Source: Hyphococcus sp. (lineage in GTDB: Bacteria; Pseudomonadota; Alphaproteobacteria; Caulobacterales; Parvularculaceae). Taken from it: a DNA stretch of 34,838 nucleotides. The DNA lies in contig BQJG01000035.1 in NCBI GenBank assembly GCA_021604585.1, positions 1 through 34,838 on the forward strand, given 5' to 3'. The notes below the pieces were generated by a model, which was given only the letters and a program-made list of their open reading frames with translations, did not search any database and was not told the DNA's origin. The translations under genes were made by a program, and so were the position numbers. Below are positions 7,919 to 16,204 of the stretch, one piece after another (positions within the stretch are counted from its first letter, which is position 1; every line of letters begins with the position of its first letter).

Positions 7919-8887
7919 ATGAACAATTTTCCTGCCGCCCAAAAAGTCACCGCTGGCAATGTCACGCTTGCGATCTATGAAGCCGACGGCGACCCTGCGC
8001 GACACCGCCCGCCCGTTATCTTCGTTCACGGCTGGCCGGAGATCGCCTATAGCTGGAAAAACCAGCTCCATGCTGTGGCTGAGGCGGGCTTTCGCGCGAT
8101 CGCGGTCGATCTGAAAGGCTTTGGTCAATCGGATGCGCCAACAGAGTCGTCTCTCTACGGCGCCATCCAGATGGTCGGCGACTTCTGCGCCCTGATGGAC
8201 TCATTGGAAATCGAGCGCGCAATTTTTTGCGGCCATGACTGGGGCGGCGCGCTGATCTGGAGCATGGGGCAATTACACCCCGAGCGCGTGGCCGGGCTGA
8301 TCGGTCTATGCACGCCCTTGCGCGCCCGCCCGCCAGCACCCCCGCTGCAGATCATGGAAAAGCGCTTCGGCGCCAAACACTACTTCGTTCAGTTTCAGCA
8401 GGCTGACGCGCCAGAACAATTATTTGCGACAGACCCAGACCGTTTCTTTCACCTGATGTTTCGCAAACCGCCGCCCAGCGGGCGCTGGGCCTCGCTCATC
8501 CCGCAAGTCTATGATTTGCCCGGCCGGTTTCGCGACGGCCCAGCGCCCGACAAAACCGGCGTTATCATTTCCGAAGCAGATATTCAGATCTATGTCGACG
8601 CTTACAAGAAAAGCGGCTTTCACGGCGGGATCAATCTCTACCGGAACATCGATCAGAATTGGCGCATGATGGAAGGGCGCGACGAAAAAATTCGCGCGCC
8701 GTCGCTATGGGTTGGCGCGGAGCTTGACTTATTTCTGCCGCCGGAAAGCGCGGATGGCATGGAACAGCTCGTCCCCGATCTTGAAAAACATGTCATTGCT
8801 GATTGCGGTCACTGGATCATGTGGGAGAAGCCGGCCGAGGCGAACGCCCTGATGATTGACTGGCTGACGCGGCGCTTTTCAATTTAA
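7919..8887 (+). CDS. Alpha/beta hydrolase, epoxide-hydrolase-like
   Basis: A 322-residue alpha/beta hydrolase. It has the oxyanion motif HGWPE (37-41), the nucleophile elbow GHDWGGAL with Asp107, and a C-terminal catalytic His in CGHWIMWEKP (His298). An Asp nucleophile with HGxP and a cap domain rich in Tyr (for example YVDAYKKSGFHGG and LYRNID) is the pattern of soluble epoxide hydrolases. Haloacetate dehalogenases share much of it. The frame could start at 7793, but that would overlap the divergent thioesterase start and add a poorly conserved leader. The ATG at 7919 places the fold's first strand correctly. The gene lies alone on its strand. Confidence 0.87.
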   Translation: MNNFPAAQKVTAGNVTLAIYEADGDPARHRPPVIFVHGWPEIAYSWKNQLHAVAEAGFRAIAVDLKGFGQSDAPTESSLYGAIQMVGDFCALMDSLEIERAIFCGHDWGGALIWSMGQLHPERVAGLIGLCTPLRARPPAPPLQIMEKRFGAKHYFVQFQQADAPEQLFATDPDRFFHLMFRKPPPSGRWASLIPQVYDLPGRFRDGPAPDKTGVIISEADIQIYVDAYKKSGFHGGINLYRNIDQNWRMMEGRDEKIRAPSLWVGAELDLFLPPESADGMEQLVPDLEKHVIADCGHWIMWEKPAEANALMIDWLTRRFSI

Positions 8888-8987
8888 TTTGACCCAGTTT
8901 CACTGACAGCTTTGAGATAAATTCCAGAACGCCTGCTCACATTTCAGTGACATGCGCCTGCCACGCTTTTGACAAATTCAAACACGT

Positions 8988-8993
8988 GGAGGG
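8988..8993 (+). promoter_or_regulatory. Strong Shine-Dalgarno that fixes the start at 8998
   Basis: GGAGGG lies 4 nt before the ATG at 8998. The upstream in-frame ATG at 8947 has no comparable site, so the shorter, signal-peptide-initiated protein is preferred. Confidence 0.7.
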
Positions 8994-8997
8994 AAAT

Positions 8998-9285
8998 ATG
9001 CGAGCCATCCTGACCATTGTCATCATCGCTTTTGTTCTGTCATCATCGCCCGCCGCGGCGGCGCAAAAGCTCTATCACCATACTCCATTCGTTGCGAAGC
9101 CGCGCGCTGTAGCGGTTATCTCCGTCGCCCGCCAACGCGTTGAAATGATGGCCATAACGCGCAAGGCGCGGGCTGATACGCCATTACGGCGCGCATATCT
9201 CTATGAAAGCGAAGCCATGTCTAAAGTGATGCCGGGCTATCCGCAGCCTGCTTTTGTCAGCGTCGATTTTAGTCTTAAATTTTAA
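8998..9285 (+). CDS. Small hypothetical secreted protein
   Basis: A 95-residue protein with a signal peptide (MRAILTIVIIAFVLSS, then SPAAAAQ). It leaves roughly 70 mature residues that are basic and lack recognisable motifs. I prefer the ATG at 8998 over the frame's first ATG at 8947 because GGAGGG (8988-8993) sits four bases before it and because the signal peptide then starts at the N-terminus. The stop at 9283-9285 directly abuts the convergent serine-hydrolase stop. No family is recognised. The strong ribosome site argues that it is a real gene. Confidence 0.65.
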   Translation: MRAILTIVIIAFVLSSSPAAAAQKLYHHTPFVAKPRAVAVISVARQRVEMMAITRKARADTPLRRAYLYESEAMSKVMPGYPQPAFVSVDFSLKF

Positions 9286-10431
9286 TCAAAGCGACGCGTA
9301 CACCGCATCGATCAGCCTCACCGCGCGCGGATCGCCCACCAGGAAAGGTGACATTTTGTTCATGATGTAAGCGGCGGTGAGATTATTCTCCGGATCAATC
9401 ACAACACAAGATCCGCCAAAACCAGCGTGACCGAATGCGTTTTCATTGGGACCAAAATGACGATTGATATTGCGCATCAATCCTGCCGACCACGATAGAC
9501 GAAATGGCAGAACCAGATCGTCGCCGCGAATGCGCTCTTTCAGTGCGGCATCGATAACTTCTGGAGACAAGCATGGATCGCCACCTGTCCAATTCCCATT
9601 ATTAGCAAATGGATGAACAATCGCCGCAAGCGAACGCGCATCGGCATGCATGTTGCTCGCAGGGATTTCCGCCGTCATCCATTCCTCGCGACTGACTCGG
9701 GCTGGCGCAGACCATGGCTTCAGGAACGCCAGCTTTTTAAATTCATTCAAGGGCCCGAGATCAGGCGCCTTGGTCGGCTTCGGCATATAGGCGGCGCGGG
9801 CCATCTCATCCGGGTTCATTCCGCAATAAATATTCAGATCATGCAAGGCGGCAATCTCTGTTATCAGTGCTCCAACGGTTTTTCCGGTAACGCGCCGCAA
9901 GATTTCTCCAGCGATATAACCGACCGTTTGCGGGTGATATCCATTCGCTGTTCCTGGCGCCCATAATGGCGCCATCGCCGCCAGTTTCTCCGTCACCGCA
10001 CTCCAGTCGAGCCAGGTTGCCGGCGGCATTTCATCGGGAAACCCGCAAAGGCCCGCTTGATGCGAGAGCATTTGCGCGACCGTGATATTTTCTTTGCCCG
10101 CCGCGCCGAATTCCGGCCAATAGCACGCAACCGGCGCGTCATAGTCCAACCGGCCATTGCTGGCTTCGCGCGCCATCAAAAACGTCATGACGGCTTTGCC
10201 GCTCGAATAGATGCAGGCGAGCGTAGACTCGTTCCAAAATGTTTCTTTTGCCCGATCAGAAAACCCGCCGCGTATATCGACAAGCGTCTCGCCATTCTGG
10301 ATCACGGCGAAAGAAGCGCCAAGCTCCTGCCCTTCGTCGAAGTTTTGAACAAACGCATCGCCGACAATATCAAAGCCCGTAGCGATGACGCCGCCGGAAC
10401 CGGCCACTCGATTGTCGGACCAGCGTTGCAT
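9286..10431 (-). CDS. Serine hydrolase, class C beta-lactamase / EstB-like
   Basis: A 381-residue penicillin-binding-protein-like hydrolase without an evident signal peptide, so probably cytoplasmic. The SxxK motif is YSSGKAVM (Ser76, Lys79). The YxN-region tyrosine is in NGYHPQTVGY (Tyr165). A C-terminal HAGFGGS matches the third, HxG-type motif. This is the pattern of family VIII esterases and related beta-lactamase-fold hydrolases, which often cleave short esters rather than beta-lactams. It is the downstream gene of a pair: the small lipoprotein gene ends 3 bp before its start. Antibiotic resistance should not be assumed. Confidence 0.88.
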   Translation of the reverse strand: MQRWSDNRVAGSGGVIATGFDIVGDAFVQNFDEGQELGASFAVIQNGETLVDIRGGFSDRAKETFWNESTLACIYSSGKAVMTFLMAREASNGRLDYDAPVACYWPEFGAAGKENITVAQMLSHQAGLCGFPDEMPPATWLDWSAVTEKLAAMAPLWAPGTANGYHPQTVGYIAGEILRRVTGKTVGALITEIAALHDLNIYCGMNPDEMARAAYMPKPTKAPDLGPLNEFKKLAFLKPWSAPARVSREEWMTAEIPASNMHADARSLAAIVHPFANNGNWTGGDPCLSPEVIDAALKERIRGDDLVLPFRLSWSAGLMRNINRHFGPNENAFGHAGFGGSCVVIDPENNLTAAYIMNKMSPFLVGDPRAVRLIDAVYASL

Positions 10432-10434
10432 TGG

Positions 10435-10743
10435 CTAGCCGTCAAATGTGCAGGCGAGGCCCGCCGCCGCAATCGCGCCCGCAGCACGCGCATTGTCGAT
10501 GCTGAGCAGCGCGTCGATATTTTCGCCGGTGCTCGAGGCGTTGTTTAACTTCCCGATAAAGTCTGCAACATCTTTCATGTCGTTGCGATTCAGGCGCGCA
10601 TCCAGCTCATTGCCCATGCATTCGGCTTTTCGCTCGGAAAGGCCGAGCTCCATAAACCGATTTTCAATGCGCATGCGCGGCGACACGGTCGCGCAGGCCG
10701 TAACCGCTAACACCCCGACCACAAGGCAGCTTATTCTCAGCAT
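10435..10743 (-). CDS. Small hypothetical lipoprotein
   Basis: A 102-residue protein with a lipoprotein signal: MLRISCLVVGVLAVTACA, with the lipobox VTAC and the lipidated residue Cys17. The mature part is mostly helical and acidic to neutral (NDMKDVADFIGKLNNA). A second cysteine pair (ECMGNE and LACTF) could form a disulfide. A ribosome site, AGGGAG, lies 8 nt upstream of the ATG. It is 3 bp upstream of the serine-hydrolase gene and probably forms an operon with it. No known family is recognised. Confidence 0.75.
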   Translation of the reverse strand: MLRISCLVVGVLAVTACATVSPRMRIENRFMELGLSERKAECMGNELDARLNRNDMKDVADFIGKLNNASSTGENIDALLSIDNARAAGAIAAAGLACTFDG

Positions 10744-10803
10744 GACAATCTCCCTCTATTCGCAACCAAAATAGGTTGATTGCACGACCTCGTCCATGCG
10801 GAT

Positions 10804-11442
10804 TCAACGGCGCTTCAGGCCGAGTTTGTCGAGACGCCATTCAAGCGAGTCGAGGCGATCCTGCCCGAAGAACGGCTCGCCATCGAGCACCATGAGCGGC
10901 ACACCCCAATGCTGAAGCAATTGCGCCGATTCATTGGCCGCGATGTCTTTTGCAATTTCATCGCCATGCGCGCGCGCCCACGCCTCTAACGCAGCCAGAT
11001 CAAGATCGGCTTCCAACGCCGCAGCGCCGAGCGATTCATCATCCGCCCACGGCTTTCCGGCCCAGATGCGCGACGACATCGCGCGCGCGAATTCAAGCCC
11101 CTTTCCTTGCTTACAAGCAGCAATCGCAAGCTTCATCAGACGCGATATGAGCGGCTGTTCGGGCGCAACCTTTCCACTGGCCATATCCATGTCGATGGGG
11201 TCGGGGCTGGGAAAACCAACCGCCAGGCCTAACCGCTCCGCCTCGCGCGGATAATCACGCATCAGATAGGGAACGAACTGCTTTCGCCCGCGCTCAAAGA
11301 AATCAGGTTCGCGCATGGCCAAGGGCCGAACGGGGCGAAAGCTCACATCCAAATCATAAGCGGCTTTGATGGCGCAGAGCCGGTCAATCGCCAGATAGGA
11401 ATAAGGACTGCGAAACGACCAGTATATTTCCAGCACCGCCAT
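10804..11442 (-). CDS. 2-hydroxychromene-2-carboxylate isomerase-like (kappa GST/DsbA fold)
   Basis: A 212-residue thioredoxin-fold protein. The N-terminal motif YWSFRSPYSYLA is diagnostic of HCCA isomerases and kappa-class GSTs; the serine there takes the place of the DsbA CxxC and binds the glutathione thiolate. A helical insertion follows, and then the C-terminal thioredoxin half with HWGVPLMVLDGEPFFGQDRL, whose GVP contains the cis-proline. HCCA isomerase acts in naphthalene degradation, but most homologues are glutathione-dependent enzymes of unknown substrate. No other aromatic-degradation gene is near, so only the fold-level role is secure. Confidence 0.88.
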   Translation of the reverse strand: MAVLEIYWSFRSPYSYLAIDRLCAIKAAYDLDVSFRPVRPLAMREPDFFERGRKQFVPYLMRDYPREAERLGLAVGFPSPDPIDMDMASGKVAPEQPLISRLMKLAIAACKQGKGLEFARAMSSRIWAGKPWADDESLGAAALEADLDLAALEAWARAHGDEIAKDIAANESAQLLQHWGVPLMVLDGEPFFGQDRLDSLEWRLDKLGLKRR

Positions 11443-11513
11443 GAATCGCCCCTAGAATCTGACCTGACGATTGCAACATCAACGCCGCGCCGCTATGCGT
11501 CAAGCGCTTCATG

Positions 11514-11521
11514 AAGGAGGT
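11514..11521 (+). promoter_or_regulatory. Near-perfect Shine-Dalgarno before aguB
   Basis: AAGGAGGT, full complementarity to the 16S rRNA tail, ends 5 nt before the ATG at 11527. This is the strongest ribosome site seen in the window and implies efficient translation of the amidase. Confidence 0.8.
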
Positions 11522-11526
11522 CCGCC

Positions 11527-12378
11527 ATGGCCCGCACGCTTCGCATCGCCGTTCTGCAAGCCGCCTTTGGCGACGACATGGGCGCAAATATCGCCACCGT
11601 CGAGAAACTGGTTCGCGCAGCCGCAAAAGACGGCGCGCAAGTGATCTTGCCGCCTGAATTGTTTCAAGGGCCGTATTTCTGCAAAACCGAAGACACGGTG
11701 CATTTCACCTCAGCATTTGCCTGGCGCGAACACCCGGTTGTGACGGCGCTGGCGCCGCTGGCGAAAGAGCTTGGGGTCGTGCTGCCGCTGTCGATTTTTG
11801 AGCGCGACGGGCAGGAATATTACAACAGCCTCGTAATGGTCGATGCAGACGGCGAATTGCTCGGCCTCTATCGCAAGAGCCACATTCCGGACGGACCGGG
11901 GTACGAAGAGAAATTTTATTTCCGCCCCGGCGATACGGGCTTCAAAGTCTGGGACACAAAGTTCGGCCGGATTGGCGTTGGCATTTGCTGGGATCAGTGG
12001 TTTCCGGAAGCGGCGCGTGCGATGATGCTGATGGGCGCGGAAGTACTATTCTATCCCACCGCCATCGGCACGGAACCGGAAAACCCGGCGCTCGACACAC
12101 AGCCGCGATGGCGTCGCGCCATGACCGGCCATGCGGTGTCAAATGTTGTGCCCGTCGCTGCCGCCAATCGCACCGGCGATGAAGACGGCCAGATTTTTTA
12201 CGGCTCGTCTTTCATCCTCGACGATGGCGGAGATTTCATAGCCGACATGTCGCGCGATGAAGAGGGTTTTGCCGCTGCAACGATTGACCTTGATCACCTT
12301 GCCGAACGACGGGCGAGCTGGGGCTTTTTTCGCGACCGGCGCCCCGAACTTTACGGCAAGCTGACCGGCGGACGTTAG
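11527..12378 (+). CDS. aguB: N-carbamoylputrescine amidase (nitrilase superfamily)
   Basis: The enzyme hydrolyses N-carbamoylputrescine to putrescine, CO2 and ammonia in the arginine-decarboxylase route to polyamines. The 283 residues carry the nitrilase Glu-Lys-Cys triad: PPELFQGPYFC (Glu44), LYRKSHIPDG (Lys117) and GVGICWDQWFPE (Cys154). The stretch PELFQGPYFCKTED and the later SNVVPVAAANRTG are typical of the AguB subfamily rather than of beta-ureidopropionases. No agmatine deiminase (aguA) is in this window. The TAG stop abuts the convergent DUF2165 stop with no gap. Confidence 0.9.
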   Translation: MARTLRIAVLQAAFGDDMGANIATVEKLVRAAAKDGAQVILPPELFQGPYFCKTEDTVHFTSAFAWREHPVVTALAPLAKELGVVLPLSIFERDGQEYYNSLVMVDADGELLGLYRKSHIPDGPGYEEKFYFRPGDTGFKVWDTKFGRIGVGICWDQWFPEAARAMMLMGAEVLFYPTAIGTEPENPALDTQPRWRRAMTGHAVSNVVPVAAANRTGDEDGQIFYGSSFILDDGGDFIADMSRDEEGFAAATIDLDHLAERRASWGFFRDRRPELYGKLTGGR

Positions 12379-12879
12379 CTACGATCGCTCCGCACCATCT
12401 TCACTGCCAGCCACGAAGAGCGCGAACAAGGCGATGATCGCGCAATAGCGGAAGGCGGAGCCAAGCGCTGGTGCGCGCATGACGTCAGAGCGCCACAAAT
12501 CAAACCATCCTTCTGCGATGACAATAAAGCCGCCAAACAGCATGAAGATGATGACGGCGCAGCCGGCCAGCGCAGTCTGTTTGGCGTGACCGAAAGCGGC
12601 AGCACCGCCATTTCGCGCGCCGAACATTTTCATCGCGCCGATGGCGCACAAAAGACCGCCGGTCAATTTCGAGATAGTGATGAACAAAGCGCCGAGCAAA
12701 ATGACGATGGGATTGGACGTCGCCCGCCAGCTTTCCGGGCCGCCCTCAAATGTGGCCATGGACGTTACCGCCGCAACAGAGCCGGTCGTTTCCGGCCAAT
12801 GCAGGATATTCATAAAACCGCCGATCAATCCCCACGCGGCGACCGATAGAACGAGCAAGATCTTCAGCATGCGCAACAT
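12379..12879 (-). CDS. DUF2165 small integral membrane protein
   Basis: A 166-residue membrane protein with four hydrophobic segments: LKILLVLSVAAWGLIGGFMN, NPIVILLGALFITISKLTGG, ALAGCAVIIFMLFGGFIVIA, and FRYCAIIALFALFVAG. The layout, with NxxHW after helix 1 and a GWFDLWRS loop before helix 4, fits DUF2165, an uncharacterised alpha/gammaproteobacterial family. I use the ATG at 12879 because GGGAGGG lies 5 nt upstream; the frame could begin at 12918 but lacks such a site. Function is unknown. Confidence 0.82.
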   Translation of the reverse strand: MLRMLKILLVLSVAAWGLIGGFMNILHWPETTGSVAAVTSMATFEGGPESWRATSNPIVILLGALFITISKLTGGLLCAIGAMKMFGARNGGAAAFGHAKQTALAGCAVIIFMLFGGFIVIAEGWFDLWRSDVMRAPALGSAFRYCAIIALFALFVAGSEDGAERS

Positions 12880-12944
12880 CGCGACCCTCCCTTCGAGATG
12901 ACGCCGGGATAAGATCATGAATTGCCGTCAGGGCCAAACGTCAA

Positions 12945-14390
12945 TCAACTCGCTTGTTTGGCCGAGAGCCGCGCGGCGTCTTCCGATTCAAGCTCCCACG
13001 CCGCCTGATCAATATCGAGATCGGCGTAATCCGCAGGATCGAAAACGGGTGTCAGTCCCCGTTTTCGTTGCGCATCAAAGTCACGCATCACGCGCAATCC
13101 GATGGGAAACAACAACACCAATGCAAAGAGGTTGACCAGCGCCAGGAGGCCCATGGCGGCGTCAGCGAACCCGAAAGCAGCAGCAAGATTAAGATTAGCG
13201 CCGACTAGAACAAAACCGAGCGTTGCTATGCGAAAGACTGTGAACACCAGCTTGTTGTCGCGGGCAAAGAAATCGAGCGCGTTCTCGCCAAGAAAATAAT
13301 TATACATGATCGAGCTAAAGACGAATAACAGCAGCGCAGCAGCGACAAACTCGTCGGCCCAGCCGCCCACATGCGCCGCAAGCGCCGTCTGAGTCAAAAT
13401 CACGCCATCAATGTTGGGATCGGAAACATCCACGCCGGACAACAAAATTATAGACGCGGTGCAGGTGCAAATAATCAGCGTATCGATGAAGACCGAAAAC
13501 GCCTGCACCACGCCTTGTTGCGCCGGATGCGACACATAAGCGACGGCGGCGACATTCGGCGCCGAGCCGAGCCCCGCCTCATTGGAAAACAGGCCGCGGC
13601 GAATGCCCTGAGTGAGCGCAGCGCCAATGCCGCCTGCGACGGCTTCATTCAGTCCGAACGCGCTTTCAACGATCATATGCAAGGCGCCCGGCACTTCGGT
13701 AATGCGCGTCGCCAGAATGAAGACAACCAGGCCGATATAGCCAAGCGCCATGATCGGAACGACAAATTCAACCACGGAGGTGATGCGCTTGACGCCGCCA
13801 AAGATCACCAGACCAACACAGACCGCGAGCACGACGCCAACAATACGCGGATCAAGTCCAAACGCGCCGCTAACCGATGTTGAAACGGCGTAGCTCTGCA
13901 ACACGTTGAAGGCGAAACCGAATGCAACGAGCAGCAATATCGAATAGAGGCCAGCCAGCAACGGCGCGACAGGACCAAGGCGCTTTTTCAAACCGTGCTG
14001 AATGTAAAAGGCAGGGCCGCCGCGAAAATCGCCAGACGGTTCTTTGCGCTTGAACAATTGTGCGAGCGAGCATTCGAAAAAACTTGTCGCCATGCCGACA
14101 AGTCCAACCATCCACATCCAGAAAATTGCACCCGGCCCGCCAAGCGTGATCGCCACGGCGACGCCCGCAATATTTCCCGCGCCAACCCTGCCCGCGACCG
14201 AGAGCGCCAGCGCCTGAAAGGATGAGGGGTGATCAGTCTTGTGCTTGAACGCATCGCCAAATATGGCGAACATTCCCGCAAAATAGCGGAATTGTACGAA
14301 TCGCGAGTGAATGGTGAACCAGAGCCCGATCGGAATCAGGACGAAAATAAGAACCTTGCCCCAGAGCAAGGCGTTGAGCGCTTCGATCAT
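12945..14390 (-). CDS. Alanine/glycine:cation symporter (AGCS family)
   Basis: A 481-residue sodium (or proton):amino-acid symporter with about ten membrane helices. The family signature appears as GRVGAGNIAGVAVAITLGGP, followed by MATSFFECSLAQLFK and GGPAFYIQHGL. Later motifs include RRGLFSNEAGLGSAP and NYFLGENALDFF, both standard in AGCS/DagA proteins. It imports alanine, glycine or D-alanine. The frame extends to a TTG at 14417, but the ATG at 14390 (MIEALNALLWGK) matches the usual family N-terminus. DUF2165 lies downstream on the same strand. Confidence 0.95.
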   Translation of the reverse strand: MIEALNALLWGKVLIFVLIPIGLWFTIHSRFVQFRYFAGMFAIFGDAFKHKTDHPSSFQALALSVAGRVGAGNIAGVAVAITLGGPGAIFWMWMVGLVGMATSFFECSLAQLFKRKEPSGDFRGGPAFYIQHGLKKRLGPVAPLLAGLYSILLLVAFGFAFNVLQSYAVSTSVSGAFGLDPRIVGVVLAVCVGLVIFGGVKRITSVVEFVVPIMALGYIGLVVFILATRITEVPGALHMIVESAFGLNEAVAGGIGAALTQGIRRGLFSNEAGLGSAPNVAAVAYVSHPAQQGVVQAFSVFIDTLIICTCTASIILLSGVDVSDPNIDGVILTQTALAAHVGGWADEFVAAALLLFVFSSIMYNYFLGENALDFFARDNKLVFTVFRIATLGFVLVGANLNLAAAFGFADAAMGLLALVNLFALVLLFPIGLRVMRDFDAQRKRGLTPVFDPADYADLDIDQAAWELESEDAARLSAKQAS

Positions 14391-14474
14391 GGATCTCGCT
14401 TGAGTTGTCTTCGGCAATGGGCGGGAAAAACAACTCTAGCGAAACATACCGCTCATGTCGAATTTGCAGAGAAA

Positions 14475-14687
14475 CTAGTCTTTTTTGACGAATGTCACGG
14501 CAAATAAAGGCGCACCTTCGAACATATCCGTCGGCGCATCCATGCCCTCAATCATTTTAAAGACACGGGGCGTGATTGAACCTTCCATCCGGTAGCCTTT
14601 CTCCGCCATTTTGCCGCGATGGAATTCGAGAGCGGCGGCGGTGAATTCGCGGGCTAGAATGGTGATGCGTTCTGGATCGGTGGACAT
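14475..14687 (-). CDS. Small hypothetical protein
   Basis: A 70-residue soluble protein starting MSTDPERITILAREF. The frame runs further upstream to 14804, but that part would overlap the divergent esterase gene and reads like non-coding sequence, so the ATG at 14687 is chosen. The segment EFHRGKMAEKGYRMEGSI is amphipathic, and the protein ends MFEGAPLFAVTFVKKD. It has no signal peptide or metal-binding cysteines. I recognise no family. It lies 84 bp upstream of the symporter on the same strand. Confidence 0.6.
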   Translation of the reverse strand: MSTDPERITILAREFTAAALEFHRGKMAEKGYRMEGSITPRVFKMIEGMDAPTDMFEGAPLFAVTFVKKD

Positions 14688-14785
14688 GGGAAGACTTTTG
14701 CCTTTAACTATTTGTGATAGAAGGATTATACGACAAATATGGCGGCCTTTAACAGTGTTGTCCACACTTGGTTTCCAAAGGCGCG

Positions 14786-16201
14786 ATGAAGCGGCACCGA
14801 ACAACAGCCAGACTGCGACTTTGCGCGGCTTTGACCGTCTTGGCGGCGCTCACGGTGTTTGCTTGCGAAGCCTCCGGCATTGAAGACGGCCCCCTCCTCC
14901 ATCCGCTTTTTTCAGACCGTATGGTCCTCCAACGCGACAGGCAAACCCTGATCTGGGGATGGAGCAAGCCGCTTTCCCGCGTTACGGCTGAATTCGACGG
15001 AAGGAAATACCATACGCGCACCGGGCGCGACGGACGCTGGCGCTTGCGGCTGCCGCCCAAGAACGCGGGGGAAGATTTCAACATCACGGTCACAAGCGCC
15101 GGCGAACAAGAAACGCTTCACAACGTCGCCGCAGGCGAAGTCTGGCTTTGTTCAGGTCAGTCCAACATGGATTGGCCCGTAAGCCGGTCATCGACTGCCA
15201 ATGAGGATATCGCAGCCGCGCCGAACCCGCATCTGCGCTTGTATGTTGTCCGCCGCGCGCGATCCGAAACACCAAGGGCAATCATGGATTATCCGCGACG
15301 CTGGCAAATCAGCAATCCGGAAACTGTCCGCCAATTTTCCGCCGCATGTTATCATTTCGGCAAAGAGCTTCAGAGCCAGCTTGGCGTTCCTGTTGGCCTG
15401 ATTCAGGCGACACAGGGCGGCTCGCCCATTCGCGCATGGATGCGCGAACCACTCGCGGAGGACACGGCGCCTCAGAAAAAGGGGCGCAAGTATTTCGAAC
15501 CGGCCAGTTTATATAACGCCATGATCCACCCGCTGACGCCTTACGCCCTGCGCGGCGTTGTCTGGTACCAGGGTGAAACGGATGCGCGCGCCTCCTCAAA
15601 ATATGAATCGAATCTTCGGCAAATAATCGAAGACTGGCGCGGCGCATTTGATCAGAAGCTCCATTTTCAGATCGTTCAGATCGCCAATTTTGGGCCTGCG
15701 ACCGCAATTGCAACGAACTCCGGGTGGGCGCGGATCCGCGAAGCACAAAGGCGCGTCGCAAGGAAAGACGACAATGCCGAATTGGTTGTTACGATCGACC
15801 TGGGCGAAAGCGAAAATGTTCACCCGGCAAATAAGGCCGATATTGGCAAACGCACCGCGATGAGTGCGCTTGCAACGCTATACGGGCAACCCGCGAGTTT
15901 AAGTCCCACCTACAAAAGTCATGAAATTACGGGCGGAGATGTTCGCATCAGTTTCGATCATCTCAGCGGCGGACTTCGTCTTCAAAACGGCGCAAGCGTT
16001 AACGGCTTTGCCTGGTGCCCTAAAAATGAAAAATGCCGTCGCGTGAAAGCATCCATTTCTTCCGATGATACTGTGGTGGTTGACGTAGCCGCCGATAAAT
16101 TCGCCGGCGAGCTGCGTTATGGGTGGGCCAACAATCCGATCGTCAATCTCTATGACGGTAGCGGCCTACCGGTCGAGCCATTCTCGATAAGGCTGCCTTA
16201 A
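14786..16201 (+). CDS. Sialate O-acetylesterase-like protein (SASA/SGNH hydrolase), exported
   Basis: A 471-residue exported hydrolase. The signal peptide has the core LCAALTVLAALTVFAC; the FAC could be a weak lipobox. A beta-sandwich of about 80 residues precedes the SGNH domain. The nucleophile is in LCSGQSNMDWPV (Ser126), then GVVWYQGETDA (the block-III-like segment), and the Asp/His motif is probably GESENVHPANKADIG. SASA-domain enzymes remove O-acetyl groups from sialic acids or plant and algal polysaccharides. The ATG at 14786 follows AAAGG; the frame's earlier TTG at 14768 is less likely. The methyltransferase gene converges 3 bp after its stop. Confidence 0.87.
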   Translation: MKRHRTTARLRLCAALTVLAALTVFACEASGIEDGPLLHPLFSDRMVLQRDRQTLIWGWSKPLSRVTAEFDGRKYHTRTGRDGRWRLRLPPKNAGEDFNITVTSAGEQETLHNVAAGEVWLCSGQSNMDWPVSRSSTANEDIAAAPNPHLRLYVVRRARSETPRAIMDYPRRWQISNPETVRQFSAACYHFGKELQSQLGVPVGLIQATQGGSPIRAWMREPLAEDTAPQKKGRKYFEPASLYNAMIHPLTPYALRGVVWYQGETDARASSKYESNLRQIIEDWRGAFDQKLHFQIVQIANFGPATAIATNSGWARIREAQRRVARKDDNAELVVTIDLGESENVHPANKADIGKRTAMSALATLYGQPASLSPTYKSHEITGGDVRISFDHLSGGLRLQNGASVNGFAWCPKNEKCRRVKASISSDDTVVVDVAADKFAGELRYGWANNPIVNLYDGSGLPVEPFSIRLP

Positions 16202-16204
16202 AGG

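Noticed and set aside
8887..8920. TTGACC with an AT-rich stretch as a -35/-10 promoter for the 8998 gene
   Set aside because: No -10 element at acceptable spacing; the match is too weak to report.
9286..10431. Antibiotic-resistance beta-lactamase
   Set aside because: The SxxK, Tyr and HxG motifs fit family VIII esterases as well as class C enzymes, and there is no signal peptide; resistance is not supported.
13371..13883. Plus-strand frame of 170 codons inside the AGCS symporter
   Set aside because: Antisense of a membrane protein; its Arg/Asn/His-rich translation is typical of a shadow.
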